Source: Ananas comosus
Taxonomy: Eukaryota > Streptophyta > Magnoliopsida > Poales > Bromeliaceae
Reading direction: 5' to 3'
Length of the DNA stretch: 64,000 nt
NCBI RefSeq assembly: GCF_001540865.1
Contig: NC_033625.1
Location: 12,063,757-12,127,756, forward strand
Positions 30,895-44,600 of this stretch are shown here, one piece after another. Made by a program: the position numbers and the translations under genes. The notes under the pieces were generated by a model. That model had not been told where the DNA came from. It saw nothing but the letters and a program-made list of their open reading frames with translations, and searched no databases. The first letter of the stretch is position 1; each line of letters opens with the position of its first letter.

Positions 30895-32341
30895 AGCCTA
30901 CGAGGTGGGTGGTGCTTCTCAAACTCGTTGAACTTCCCTCTATGCCTAATGTGTCATTCAATTGAGCATATGTATATACATTGTTCCATGCATTTTAGGG
31001 TAAAGTAATGATAATAATGTGATGTTGCATGATTGTGAGTACAACTTGCATAATGTGATGGTTGAGAACCTTATGAATGTCAAAAAAATTCTATATGTGT
31101 GCATGAGGTGAAATGTGAGAACCAAAGTGAGGGAAAAGAACAGAGTGACACATGACATAGATCGAGTGGCATTTGAAAATGTAAAGTAAAGTGACACTAG
31201 AGTTAGTGTGAGGCAAAGAACTAATGCGAGGTAAAGAATGATATTAATGATTAAAGCTAATGTAAAGTGGGGCATAAAGAACGTGTAAAGTTAAAGAATG
31301 AGAAAGCTAAAGATAGCCTAAAGTAAAGGGATGTAAAGAACTTGATTGCTAGAGTTAGCAACATAAAGTGATGTAATGAACACTAGAGTTAGTGCAAAGT
31401 CAAGATTGAACTTAAAATCCTTAGAGTTAAGGATTCGATCATACTTTCTATGAGTTACGTGCTCGAGGGCGGTCGCTCCCCCTCGGGCGATGCGCTCCGG
31501 AGTTATGCATCACGGGTTGGAGTAAACCCGAAGGACGGTCCTAGCGGGTGAGTTCCTGCGATGATGGACTTAATGTGAAGCAAGTTAATGTGGCGAAACC
31601 CCCGGGTTAGCCTTGAGATTAAAGAACAAAGAACAAAGTGTAAAGTGTAAAGTGTAAGGAACCAAAGAACTTGCATAATCTGCATATGTTAATGTTGAGC
31701 ATAATTCCTGCTTATTGATCAGGCATATTAGCATCATATTATAGATTGGTTACTATGTTCAGCTTATCCTTTCTATTATGCCTGAGTTAGTCCTAGTGGG
31801 AAAGTCGGTGATGTTGAGGCCGAACCCACTGGAAACTTTGTTGTAGTTCTCACCCCACTATTCAACAGAGCCCGGACCGAGCGAGCCGGCGAGCGACCGA
31901 GGTAAAGGTATCGCGCCTTAGTCAGAGGCCACCAGAGTTGGGTTACATTTTTGTAGTAGTTACCCTTTTATCATCTTTTGTACTTGATGATTAGTGATGT
32001 AAAAAAAGAATGTAAAGCACCCTTTTGAGGTAAATGTGATGTAAGAAAGAAATGATGAAATGATGTAATGAATTGTAAGGAATTATAAAAGTTACAAGTT
32101 GGATGTAATGTATATGATCTAAATTGAATCATAGTACAAAATGAATGCTAGTTTCCTATCTTTCACTCGTGGCTATTGCTTACCCTCGTGTAAGCCGTGT
32201 TTGTATGTTTCCGCTAATGCACTTCTTGTTTGAAAATGTACATGTGATGAGCCTTGGGCGGACAGGAAAAACTCTGTCCGTTCGGCGTCTGTTTGACGTG
32301 CTCGGGCCGGCCCAAATTGGTATCGGTCCCAGGGCGTGACA
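30895..32341 (+). repeat. 5'-truncated gypsy LTR fragment
   Basis: The first 150 bp match 50395-50545 of the LTR that starts at 48975 (shared TCGTTGAACTTCC, GTTCCATGCATT, GTGATGTTGCAT). It continues through the hairpin module (31792-31868) and the GTCCGTTCGGCG box (32276) to a proper LTR end GGGCGTGACA (32332-32341). The 5' half is missing. No TSD. Confidence 0.6.
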
Positions 32342-32829
32342 GGGCCGAACCAGACACGTGTGCCGCTGGCGGCCGATTGCAAGTGTCGACAAGCAATCGG
32401 AAAGCGATTTGAGGTGGGTTGTGCTCACCGAAATATTTAGCTCGCTTCCATGTCGAAGCAAAGTGTTGTTTATTATTGATGCATATATGTATAGTGGTAG
32501 GTTGCATAAGATAATATAGATACATAAATCTTATTATGCTTGGTTGTCATTACCTACCATTGAGATGGATGCATGATGAACATAACATAGAAATGCTAGA
32601 TGAATGCATGATTAACATTGTGAGGATATACTAGATGACATTGCATGTTGACATGTGTAGAATATGCTCGATTCACGTAGATGTGAACTTGGTCGATAAC
32701 TCTAGGTTGATTAGAGAAGTTGACATTGAAAAACAAGAGCATGTGGACTATATTACTCAAAATGGACAAGTAGAATGTCAAGTAGATCGAGTGACATTTA
32801 ACCTAGTGTCATTAACATAGGTTGAACAT
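32342..32829 (+). repeat. Older LTR-type fragment, part 1
   Basis: It resembles the central part of gypsy LTRs (AGGTGGGTTGTGCTCACC, then repeated GATGACATTG/GTGACATTT phrases). The same sequence continues at 35626-35742 and 48616-48974, because solo LTR S1 (TSD AACAT) and element G1 (TSD ATAGT) inserted into it. Confidence 0.5.
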
Positions 32830-35620
32830 TGTAATACACTGAACTTTTGCAAATTGCGGAGTTCGAGTATGTGGAATGGTGTGTGGATCACTCCTACATG
32901 TTTTAAAAGGTTAGAACAAGTTTTTGGATAAGTTAGAGGATGATTGGAATGTTAAAAGTGAGAAATTGCATTGATCTGCGAAAATCAGCCTTTTCTGCTT
33001 GCTGTACCGGTACAGCCGCAATGGTGTACCGGTACACGGTGGCAATTCGTGGCAGCAAGGCTAGTTTGGTCTTTTCACATCTTGATCCCTATCTTATGGA
33101 CCCAGCTCGACCCCAGGAGCTCTGTGGATGTTGCTGGAGTGCAGAGGAGTGTGCTACCATCTCTCTCTCTTTCTCTCTAGGGTTTTTCTCTCTCTACATC
33201 GAATTCGCCGATTTCGCTCGTTTTCGTCGCCGCGCGCGTTCTTCGCTGGTTGCGAGCGTCGCAGCACCTTTGTGCACGTGCAAGAGAGTGTTTTGGAGGG
33301 ATTTTTGCAGCCCTGGACCAGTAAGGAGCTGGTTGCAAGCTTGAGAAGGTATATAACTTGATTTTTCTGTTATCGACGTTCTATTCGTCGATTTGAGTAG
33401 CGATTTCAGATTTTTGCTCTTGGCTGTTCTAAACTGAGAATTCAGCTATTATTAATGAGTTAATTAGCTGTGAATTAACCTTCTTAGACCTGGGATAAGC
33501 TACTTTGAAGCTTAATTGGAATATTTAGCCATTTATGAAGCTAAAATCGGAACTTAATGCACTAAGTTGTGCGAATTTATGCAAATTGGGATTTTTTTCT
33601 TCGCAGCAGGTCTTCGAGCCTCGTTGAGCTAAACTTGTACTCTTTGAAGCTGGTTTGGGAGGTATTCTAACCTGAGGTAAGTAGGGAGTTTAGTTAGAAA
33701 ACTGAATTCGCAAGATTTCGACTATTATAGCTTATAATCGACTATATTGATGTCGTCTCGAAATTGTTCGCAGCGAGAGGGTGTTTGACCCTTGGACCGC
33801 CTTCGTCTGGTCTTGGAGGACCTTCTGGAAGCTTAACGTGAGGTTTGAACTAAGCCAAACAGGGATTTAAGCTATTCCAATGTACGAAGTGTAATTGCGC
33901 CGAAATTGGCCTTTTCGATCGTAATTTTGATACGATATGTATGCTTCGTGTTCAGCAGGATTGCGACCTAGTGGAGCTGATCCTTGGAACTCCTTGGACT
34001 GTTTTGGAGCCTAGTACTAGGTGGGTCGGACCTAACAAGAGCAAGTGAAACTCCTCTATGTTCTATATGTATTATAGAAATGGTCTTATTGTGTGCTTAT
34101 GCGATTGTTTAAGGGCTCGGAACTCGTCATCATGACGTTTATGCATAAAAGTACTCATGCATTCAAGTATTTTTGTTTTGTTCAGTAGAACAACTAAGAA
34201 TTCAGTTTATTATGTTTCTATGATATAGAGAACATATATACATGAAAGTATTTACATTTATATTCAATTCAGTTGAATGTCTTATGAACAAGTGTAGGAT
34301 GCACTTTAAAGTAGAGAACAATGACATTCTCTTGACTCGAACGTAGAGAACTATGACATGCTCTGGACTATGTTGATAGTGCCATACTAGTGAAAAGATT
34401 ATAATGCTATGTGATTTAGCTTTACCCTTACATGTTTACAATCTAGTGATTACTAGCTCTTGTTACTATTGTGTATTGAAATTCCGATCAGCGGATCGAG
34501 GGTAAGAACTTTGCAATGAAATTATGAAAATTGTGACATGTGGATATTGGATATTGTTTGCTTGCCATCGTGCTCATTCGCACACGCTTGTGAGGGTAGC
34601 TCCCTACAAGCCGGCACTCCGGAGTTGGCCTATGCGACAGTTGCTCGCCCGTGCGGGATTGGGTGCCGAAGTGGATTGCCGTGGGGAGTGTATACTACCA
34701 CGGGGCCATTAGGCGCGGCGCAAGCTGGACTACCTTGGGTAGGTCCCTGTGAATGAAAGGAAAGTACTAAATGAAAAAGGACAGTAATGAATGTTTATTA
34801 CTTAAAGTGTACAGTAGTCACTTTTATATTCGTGCTTATACTCATGTCTATGTTCATGATTACAGAAGTTGCTATATCTCTTTTATGCAAATGGTTCGTT
34901 ACTGTAGAAAGCTATTACATGTTGATTACATGCTTATTACTTATTAGCANTATGTTCATGATTACAGAAGTTGCTATATCTCTTTTGTGCAAATGGTTCA
35001 TTACTGTAGAAAGCTATTACATGTTGATTACATGCTTATTACTTATTAGCATCATGCTTATAAATCATGCAATTATTGTTATTGCTTTCATTTAGTACAT
35101 CTTGAGCCTAGTGGTGTAATTCGCCGAGGCTGGCGGCTTACCCACTGGGAACTATTGTTAATAGTTCTCACGCCCTTTTGGTGGTTGTTTTTACAGAGCC
35201 TGTTACGGGAGAGGCTAGGGATCGTGGCAAGGGAGTCGCGCCTAGCTAGGGACTACTAGGAGCGTGCTAGTCGATCACCTTGCTACTCGGGCTACGGCAG
35301 AGGGTGATGTCCCTATGTATAGAGAGACCACCGTTGTACCTATTCTTTTTGTATACCCATGATGTATATTTTACTTTCGGGGTTGAGATTATAGTGGTGT
35401 TACTTCTCCTTTTGTTGAGATCTTGGATTGTATACTCTTTGTATATTGACTTGGATTTGATACTCGTTGTATATCGACTTGTACTTTGCTCTGATATCAG
35501 GATAGGACTTCTTGTTTTACTTCCTACCGACTTGTTGCTTGTAGACGCCTTATATACTGCAGGTGTATGGCGGGTCTGTGCACGTGCCGGATATGCTTCC
35601 GCTGGTACCCGGGCGTGACA
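32830..35620 (+). mobile_element. Solo LTR of family S, copy 1
   Basis: Starts TGTAATACACTGAAC and ends GGGCGTGACA. It is flanked by the 5 bp duplication AACAT (32825-32829 and 35621-35625). Length 2791 bp, including a roughly 100 bp duplication around the N at 34950. It has a pair of perfect TGTACCGGTACA palindromes (33003 and 33025), a CT-rich possible start region with CTCTAGGGTTTTTC (about 33155-33200), and the hairpin module (35105-35196). No internal domain is attached. Confidence 0.88.
33003..33036. promoter_or_regulatory. Paired TGTACCGGTACA palindromes (S copy 1)
   Basis: Two perfect 12 bp palindromes start at 33003 and 33025, 22 bp apart, about 120 bp upstream of the CT-rich start-like region. 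The same pair with the same 22 bp spacing is in the two other S copies (45609/45631 and 58047/58069). Confidence 0.65.
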
Positions 35621-35742
35621 AACATGAATGACATTGAACCTAGTGTTAGTAAACATAGGTTGAACAAGTGAACCTAGAGTCGATATCTAGGTAGAGATGA
35701 CATAAAACCTAGTATGGTTGAACCTAGGTTATGGACTATAGT

Positions 35743-38278
35743 TGTAAGGTACAGAACTTCTTAAATTATGAAGTTACGGTAGGATGTAATATGCTGAATT
35801 TTTTAATAAAAGAAAATAAATATAAATAAAAATAGTGTGAGATACTATTTTTATTGGACTTATAGACATAAAATATAAGTCTGGAATGACCCGTGTTGAA
35901 TTCGGAGCGAAAACAGATATTTAGAATTTTCTGTGTGAAACGGGGCAGATAAATTAGCAGAAAATGTATAGTGTCAGAAAATTATGAAAACTGGAGGATA
36001 AGTCAGAATTATTTTTATGAGGCTAGATTTAAAGTTTCATATCATTCTGACACCCAGAAGGTGGAAAATAAAATCCGACAGTTATCTGATAAAGATTACA
36101 GTTCGGTACAGCTTTCGGTGACCAAACGGGATCGAAACTGAAAGATTAAAATTTCTTTCGTTAAGTTAAGCAAAATCGAACATGACTGTCAAATTTGAGC
36201 TCAAACGGATATTCAGAGGGCTCCGGCGAAAGATATCAGATTTCGAACTGCCTGAAGTGAATAGTGTATGCTACTATTGGGGTATTGACTATAAGTAGAG
36301 GCTTCTAGTGACTTGGCTTCTTCCTCACAGCCGAGCACCACCCCCACAAGCACACGTTCATGGTGGTAGTGAGAGAAATCCTCACTTTCTTTCTCTAAAT
36401 AACTCTCTTATCTCTCTAGATCTTTCGCCCAAATTCGCCGTGTTGGCGGAGAACGAGCTTGCGAACGCGTTGGGAGCAACGGATCGAGCTTTCGTGCGCC
36501 CGTTGGAGCGGCGTGCTTCCCTCTCGGGGTTCACATTTTGGTAAACTTTTAGGATTTGGCTTAATCCTTAACCGTAAGTGTTCTAGTAGTCTCTAATCAG
36601 CATTCTTAGCATGTTGCTCCATTTAATTTGGATTATTTGGGGGTAATTGCATGTTAGGGCTCAAAAATGGGATTTTTCAATATGTGAGGGTGTGATCTAA
36701 ATTGATCATGTATAAACCTAATTGCTAGGTTTTCTGACGCGTTGGCGAAGTCGGTTCGGCAATACGACGAGCGTACGCGAAGATATTAAAGAATGAAACC
36801 GTTAAGGTACAGATTGCCGCAGCTTGCGGCGAAAGCTTCCAAAAATCACGAAATCGGAACCCTAGCCTCTTGGTAGCATTAAAAGGTGGGGGGTGTCATC
36901 CCGAAGCAACCGGGTTTCTTTTTATGTCTAAGTTAATCATGTTGATCATATTGCGCTATAGGAATAGTAGTTGTACATTTCCATTTCCTTGCATGCTTTC
37001 TTGGTAGTGTAGCGGGGTGAGCTTGACACGTGAACTAGGATAGCATGAGGATTGGGTCTTGTGACATAGAATCCTATAGCGGCATAAAGGGCCGAAATTG
37101 GACATAGCCTAGTAGAGTGGCATCGAACTAGTGTGGTAGAAGCACTATGACATGAACGAGTGGCGTGTAGAATAATTGAGACATTTACTACAATGACTAA
37201 ACGAGTGGCATCGAGTCTAGTGTAGTAAACTTGACATAAACCTAGGGATAGTAAAGGTCCCAACATTGATTATATATCATGATTATGCAGCAGAGGCACA
37301 TTGACCCTAGTAGACAGGGTATCCTCTTGAGAGGATTGGATCATACTCACTAGTCTGTTTTCGCTTGTCGGTGGTCGCTCCACCGAGGCACGAATCTCCG
37401 GAGTATCTCACAGGGTTGTCCCGCAGACGGTCTCGGTGTGCGAGTGCAGCTTCTCCTCACCTATGAGATTGAGAGTGAGTCGAGGGTTAACCTACGGATT
37501 AACCAAGTAGATTGGGTAATAAACATGAGATGCATAGTAGACTTGCATTATTACCTCGAATAAACATAGTGTATGTGGTAGATTGCATTGCTATGTACCT
37601 TTATACACTCATGACATGATTCTAGCATGATAGTAGTTGTTACATGCATTATCATCATTGATGGCATGATAGAGTAGTTGTAGTTTATCTCTTTATATAT
37701 CTATCTATCTCTCTATCTGTGCCAGCTTAGACCTAGTGGGAAAACCGGAGGCGTCGGCGGCCGAACCCACTGAGAACTATATTCATATAGTTCTCACCCC
37801 GTGTGATTTTGGGGTACAGGTACACACAGAGGCAAGCCGAGCGAGGACCGCGGCAAGGGCATAGCGCCCTAAGTGAGCCTAGTTAGTAGCTTTCCATCAT
37901 GCATTAGAGTACCCTCATGTACTAGATACGATGTATATTTTGGATAGATGTTGTAGAGCTATGATGTATTGGAAGAAAATATGTATTTACATTTTGGAAG
38001 ATGAAAATGTAATATATTCAAATGATGTAAATGTTGAATGATTGTGATAGTTAGACTATCTCTCTTTATACACTTGTACATCCACTTGTGGTTCTTGCTC
38101 TTAGTTATAGTGCACTTGTGCGCATCGTATCGATCATGTATGTTATTTAAGCATTCCCTGAGCGCTTAACTGTACATGATCTGGTTGCTTGGCCTTGGGC
38201 GGTGCTGTCCGTTCGGCGGTCCGTCCGGCGCGCCCAAACCGTGCCAAATTGGTAGTGGATTTGGGGCGGGGCGTGACA
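35743..38278 (+). repeat. 5' LTR of G1
   Basis: 2536 bp, TGTAAGGTACAGAAC to GGGGCGTGACA. Contains the hairpin module (37731-37819), the GTCCGTTCGGCG box (38207-38218) and a CT-rich stretch near 36400. It lacks the ACCGGT palindrome pairs. Confidence 0.93.
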
Positions 38279-38284
38279 AGTCGT

Positions 38285-38296
38285 TGGTATCAGAGC
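38285..38296 (+). other. Primer-binding site of G1 (tRNA-iMet)
   Basis: TGGTATCAGAGC begins six bases after the 5' LTR end and is complementary to the 3' end of initiator tRNA-Met. Confidence 0.92.
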
Positions 38297-38639
38297 AATT
38301 AAGAGCAAGTAAAGAGAGAGTCTAAGATGGACCTAGGAGACCTAGGTTGGCAACCCTAAGGTGATAAGTACGTGAGAGAAACGTAAATCTAAATCGGATG
38401 AGGAAGAATCCGATTGGGTTGGATCGATTATAGATCTCTAGTGTGGCTAGAGATAGATCCAAGCGGTGTTAGTTCCGAGCTCGAGGAGTTTGTGTTGGCG
38501 GCCGTCAACACGACGCTAAGAGTTAGGACTAATACAATGGTGTACGTCCGCTTATGGCGGAGTTGAGTCGCGTAATATAGTGTATGCGACGGAGTTAAGT
38601 GGGTTAGATGACTAACCCGGTTGTTGCGTTGCAAGAACG

Positions 38640-41600
38640 ATGTCCCCAAGACGCTACGTACGTAGGTCCATTCCGGCACCGTCTTCTGAGGTGCCCGAGG
38701 AAGCTGGATCTACCGAAGTACAGGAGTTACGGGCGCAGGTGTCGGCATTGACCGGCATTGTACAGCGCCAGGAGAGTCGGTTCGAGCAGCTCCAAGGGCT
38801 TATGGAGCGGCATTTTGCGCGGCAACTGCAGCTGCGACTGAAGGCCGTGGTCCACCCCCGCCTCCAGCTCATGCGCCTACAGCGGCTGAGGGCGAGGGCA
38901 TTGCAGCAGTTCCGGTGGCGGCACGTCCTCCGCCGGCGAGCGTTCCTTCGGCGGCGTCGGGTTCTACGACACCCGATGCGACGGCATTGGAGGCGGAGAG
39001 GGAGCGCGCGCTTGCGGCTCTCGAAAAGTTTCGAAGGTTCAATCCGCCGACCTTCGAAGAAGAGAAGGTCGAGCCATGGATGGTTGAGTCATGGGTGGAC
39101 TCAATGGAGACCTTGTTCGAGGACCTCTACACGTTGGAGAGGGACAAGGTCTACCTCGCCACTTATTGTTTGGAGCGGACGGCGAAGGTTTGGTGGAAGC
39201 GAATTAAGAGAAACCGAGCTTCCGACCTTCCACCGTTGACGTGGGAGGAGTTTCGAGGAATGTTCTATGTCAACTACTTCCCCGATAGCGAGAAAAAGAA
39301 GCTCCAAGAGCAATTTCGGAAGTTGAAGCAAGGTAGCCGCCCGGTAGCGGAATATGAGCGGGAGTTCTCTCACATCATTGACTGCGTCCCCGACGTAATG
39401 CGGGATGACAGGGATCGAGCTGATTGGTTCGAGCGAGGGCTGCGGGTTGATATCTACCGGGTGGTGCACATTCTGAAGCTCACTACCTTCGCGGAGGTGC
39501 TCGACAGAGCGTTGTGGGCGGAGCAAGGAAACGCTCACATTCGGGAGGAGCGAGAAGCGTCCGAGAAGGACGGTGGTAAGAAGCGGGCTCAGAGTAGCTC
39601 GGGAGCTCAAACCAAGTCAAGGAAGCCCTCGAAGTACCCGCGAATGCAATCCAAGGACCGCGGACCGCAGCGGTGCACAATCTGCGGTGGGAATCACGAG
39701 CCAAGGACGTGTGATCAATGGGAAGGGAAGTGCTTCACGTGTGGACAGGCGGGCCATATCAGCCGCTACTGTCCAGTGAGGGCTTCGCTTGCCCCTTCGG
39801 TCGCATCGGCTCCTGCGACTCTGGCGCATTATGGAGGAGTTCCACCTGCTGCGTCATCGGCTGGACATGCGATGGTACCACGCCAACCTGAGGCGACGAG
39901 ATCGACTCCGAGCGGGCGGGTGTTTGCCGCTCAGACCCAAGCCGAGGAACCTGCTGAGGCGGAGGATCGCCATGTACTCGCAGGTATGGTTTTGATTAAC
40001 GGAGTTCGCTCCAGGGCCATGCTTGATACAGGTGCTACGCATTCATTCATCAGTAGGTCATTTGCACGCATGCATGACATAGAACTACAAGAGAGTAAAA
40101 GCACTTGGAGAGTATCGGGCCCCGGACATGATTTTCTAGTCCGGATGGAGTGTTCGTCTTGTCCAGTGCGGTTGGGCGATTGGATAATGCCCATCCGTAT
40201 GTTGATGTTCAAGAAGTTGAAGGACTTCAACGTCATTCTAGGAATGGATTGGCTCTCGAACTACTATGCAACCATTCACTGTAGAAGTAAAGTGATCACA
40301 TTTCGCGAGCCGGGCCAAGAAGAGTTTGTTTATTGGGCCTGTAGAAGCTCACGCTTCGCTGCTATGGTGTCAGCGACGAGGGTGAGGAAGTTGATTAACA
40401 GCGGTTGTACGGCCTATTTGGCGACCGTTGTGGAAGTCGAGAGGACGACCCCGACGCTTGAAGAGCTGTCCGTGGTTCGGGAATTTCCAGATGTATTTCC
40501 CGCAGAGTTACCGGGAATGCCACCAGACCGGAAGATCGAGTTCGTCATAGACTTGGTTCCAGGAACCGCGCCTATCTCGAAGGCTCCATATCGGATGGCG
40601 CCGGCAGAATTAAAGGAGTTGCGGGCTCAATTGATAGATCTCCTTGATAAGGGATTTATACGGCCAAGTGTATCGCCGTGGGGAGCCCCGGTCCTATTCG
40701 TGCGAAAGAAGGATGGATCGTTTCGACTCTGCGTAGACTATCGCGAGTTGAACAAAGTCACGATCAAGAATAAGTACCCGTTGCCTAGGATCGATGATTT
40801 ATTTGATCAGTTGCAAGGATCTCAGGTTTATTCAAAGATTGATTTACAGTCCGGTTATCATCAACTCAAGATCAAGCCGGAAGACGTTCAAAAGACCGCG
40901 TTTCGTACGCGGTATGGACATTATGAATTCACGGTCATGCCGTTTGGGCTCACTAACGCCCCGGCAGCGTTCATGGATTTAATGAACCGTGTCTTCAAGG
41001 AGTACTTGGACCGATTTGTCGTGGTCTTCATAGACGGCATCTTGGTCTATTCTCGTAGCGACGAGGAACATGCCGAGCATTTGAGAATCGTGCTTCAAGT
41101 CCTTCGGGAGGAGAAGCTATATGCTAAGTTTAAGAAATGCGACTTTTGGCTCTGAGAGATTGCATTTCTTGGGCATGTCATTTCCGAGGGAGGAGTATCT
41201 GTCGACCGGAGGAAAGTGGAGGCGATCAAGGATTGGGCTCGCCCGACTAACGTCACAGAAGTTCGAAGCTTCGTGTGTTTAGCGGGTTAATATAGACGGT
41301 TCGTGGAGGGATTCTCGAAGATCGTGAGTCCACTTACCTGTCTGACTCGGAAAGGCACCAAGTTCATTTGGAGTAACGAGTGCGACCGGAGTTTTCAAGG
41401 GTTGAAGGATAGATTAACTTCGACTCCGGTGCTCGCCTTACCAGTGCAAGTGAAGACTTCGTGGTGTATAGCGACGCGTCACAATCGGGTTTAGGGTGTG
41501 TTCTGATGCAGGGCGGGAAGGTGATCGCTTATGCATCCCGTCAGCTAAAGAGCTATGAGAAGAATTACCCTGTCCACGACTTAGGCCGCGGTAGTGTTTG

Positions 41601-44600
41601 CTCTTAAGCTGTGGAGGCACTACTTGTATGGCGCGCGTTGCGAGATATACACGGACCACAAAAGTCTGAAGTATCTGTTTACACAAAAGGAGCTCAATAT
41701 GCGACAGCGGCGGTGGTTGGAATTGCTCAAGGATTTTGATGTGACAATCCTATACCACCTTGGAAAAGCAAATGTGGTGGCCGACGCACTTAGCAGGAAG
41801 TCAGTGAAAAATCTTGCTATGTTGATCACACATCAGGAGCCACTGTGGAGAGAGATGGAGCGATTAGATCTTGAGGTGGTAGCTCCGGAAATCCCGACTA
41901 GGCTTACGGCTCTTGTTGTCTAACCGATCTTGTTGGAGTAAATTAAGAGTTTGCAATCTACGGACCCCAATCTCCAAAAGGTGCGGCGAGACATTGAGAG
42001 TGGACACAATGGTGATTTCAGTGCAGATACTGAGGGTGCGCTTCAGTTTCGAAACCGATGGTGCGTACCGGAAAACGAGGAGGTCCGGAAGTTGATCTTA
42101 CAAGAAGCACATCGGATTCCTTATAGTATTCACCCGGGCGGCACCAAGATGTACCGTGATCTGAAGATGCAGTACTGGTGGCCGGGCATGAAAGCGGATA
42201 TTGGGCGCTACGTAGCGCAGTGCCTTGTATGCCAGCAAGTGAAGGCTGAGCGGCGATTTCCAGCGGAAAAGCTCCAAAGTTTACCTATTCCCGTTTGGAA
42301 ATGGGAGAATATCGCGATGGACTTCGTAGTCGGATTGCCCCGTTCGACGGGTGGCCACGACGCGATCTGGGTGATTGTGGATCATATGACTAAGTCGGCA
42401 CATTTTTTATCGATTCACACCACCTGGTTGGGTGACAAGTTGGCGCGGTATACTTGGATGAAGTTGTGAGGTTGCACGGGGTTCCGAAGTCGATCGTGTC
42501 AGATCGAGACCCCCGTTTTACTTCGCACTTTTGGAAAAGCCTGCAAGAAGCACTTGGCACACGACTTGATTTCAGCACCGCGTTTCATCCTCAAACGGAT
42601 GGGCAGTAAGAGAGGACTATACAGATTCTGGAGGATATGTTGCGGGCGTGTGTCATTGACTACAAGGGTAGTTGGGCAAACCATTTGAGGATGGCCAAGT
42701 TCGCCTACAACAACAGTTACCAAGCTAGCATTGGGATGGCACCGTTCGAGGTCCTATATGGGCGGAAGAGCCGATCCCCTATATGTTGGAGCGATGTAGG
42801 TGAGCATGTGGCATTGGGCCCAGACGTATTGCGGGAGGCGGAAGAGAAGGTCCGTCTCGCTCGTGAGAGGCTACTTACGGCACAGTCGAGGCAAAAGAGC
42901 TATTCTGACAAACGCCGTAGAGACTTGAAATTCACGGTAGGTGACCGCATTTTCTTGAAGGTTTCGCCAATGAGAGGTGTGAAACGCTTCGGAGTGCGGG
43001 GAAAGCTAAGTCCCCGATATATTGGGCCTTTCGAAGTGTTGGAACGGGTTGGAGCGGTAGCGTACCGACTTGCATTACCGCCGAAGCTTGCAGGGGTACA
43101 TGATGTATTCCACGTTTCTAACCTTCATAAGTATGTCCACGATCCCGAGCATGTCCTGTTGTCACGCCCAGGTACCAGCGGAAGCATATCCGGTACGTGC
43201 ACAGACCCGCCATACGCCTGCAGTGTATAAGGCGTCTACAAGAAAGCAAGGCGATAGGAGAAAAACATAGAAAAATCCTATCCCGATATCGGAGCAAAGT
43301 ATAAGTTCCCAATACTGTCAATAAAAGAACAAGAGGGTCCAACTCAAAATATAAGTACGAAAGAAAGTACTAAAACTATAACATCTGGATCCAATACTCA
43401 TATACATCATAAACAACACAAAACATCTGTACAATGGTAGTCTCTCTATACACAGGACATCACCCTCAGCCGTAGCCCGAGTAGCAAGGTGATCGACTAG
43501 CACGCTCCTAGCAATGTCTAGCTAGACGCGACTCCCTTGCCACGATCCCTAGCCTCTCCTGTAGATGGCTCTGTAAAAACAACAATAAAAAGGGCGTGGG
43601 AACTATTAACAATAGTTCCCAGTGGGTAAGCCGCCAGCCTCGGCGAATTACACCACTAGGCTCATGATGTACTAAATGAAAATAAAAGCAGTAATTTGCA
43701 TGATATATTTCCAATGTTAACAATTAATGGACATGTAAGCAACATGTAACAATGATTTCTGCAGTAATGAATCAGCTGAGTAATAGAAGCATAGCAACTA
43801 CTATAAACACGAACATAAACATGGATGTGTAAGTAAATACTGTCCACTATACTGATGAGCATTCATTACTGTCCTTTGTCATTTAGTACTCTCGTTTCAT
43901 TTATCAGGACTTACTCAAGGTAGTCCAGCTTGCGCTGCGCCTAATGGCCCCGTGGTAGTATACACTCCCCACGGTAATCCACTTCGGCACCCAATCCCGC
44001 ACGGGCGAGCAATTGTCGCGTAGGCCAACTCCGGAGTGCCGGCTTGTAGGGAGCGACCCTCACAAGCATGTGCGAATGAGCACAATGGCAGCAAGCAATT
44101 TCAAAGTCCAATATGTCTCAATCATCATTTTCCAACTTGCAATGTTCTCGCTCTCGATCCTTTGATCGGAATTCTCAACATGATAAATATTAGTAGTAAC
44201 TAGTATCCACTAGATTAATAAACATGCAAGAATAATGCTAAATTTACATATGGCATTAGGAACTTTCTACTATCATGGCATTGCCATTATAGTCATAAAA
44301 CATATTCTTGTTCTCGACTTTATAATCAATAAAGTTACAAGCATATCATTGTTCTCTACTTTCTAGGAACATAGCAACTCGTACTAGAATGTCATTCAAC
44401 TGCGTTTAACATGAACATAAATACTTTATGCATGTGTGTGTCCACTCTACTTCATAGAGGTTCTATTTTAATTATATCAAAGGTTATGATGATATGTACC
44501 AAACCCTTTATTAATCGCATAATCATAAAAATGCGCTACTAAACCGATTCTATAGTTACATATAGAACATAGGGGAGCTTCACTTGCTCTGATTAGGTCA

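Noticed and set aside
36308..36544. 78-codon frame present twice (also at 46635)
   Set aside because: The duplication simply reflects the two G1 LTRs.
38285..38296. tRNA gene
   Set aside because: The TGGTATCAGAGC sites are retrotransposon primer-binding sites, not tRNA genes; no tRNA cloverleaf or rRNA sequence was seen in the window.
39101..39610. 169-codon minus-strand frame
   Set aside because: Antisense shadow of G1 gag.
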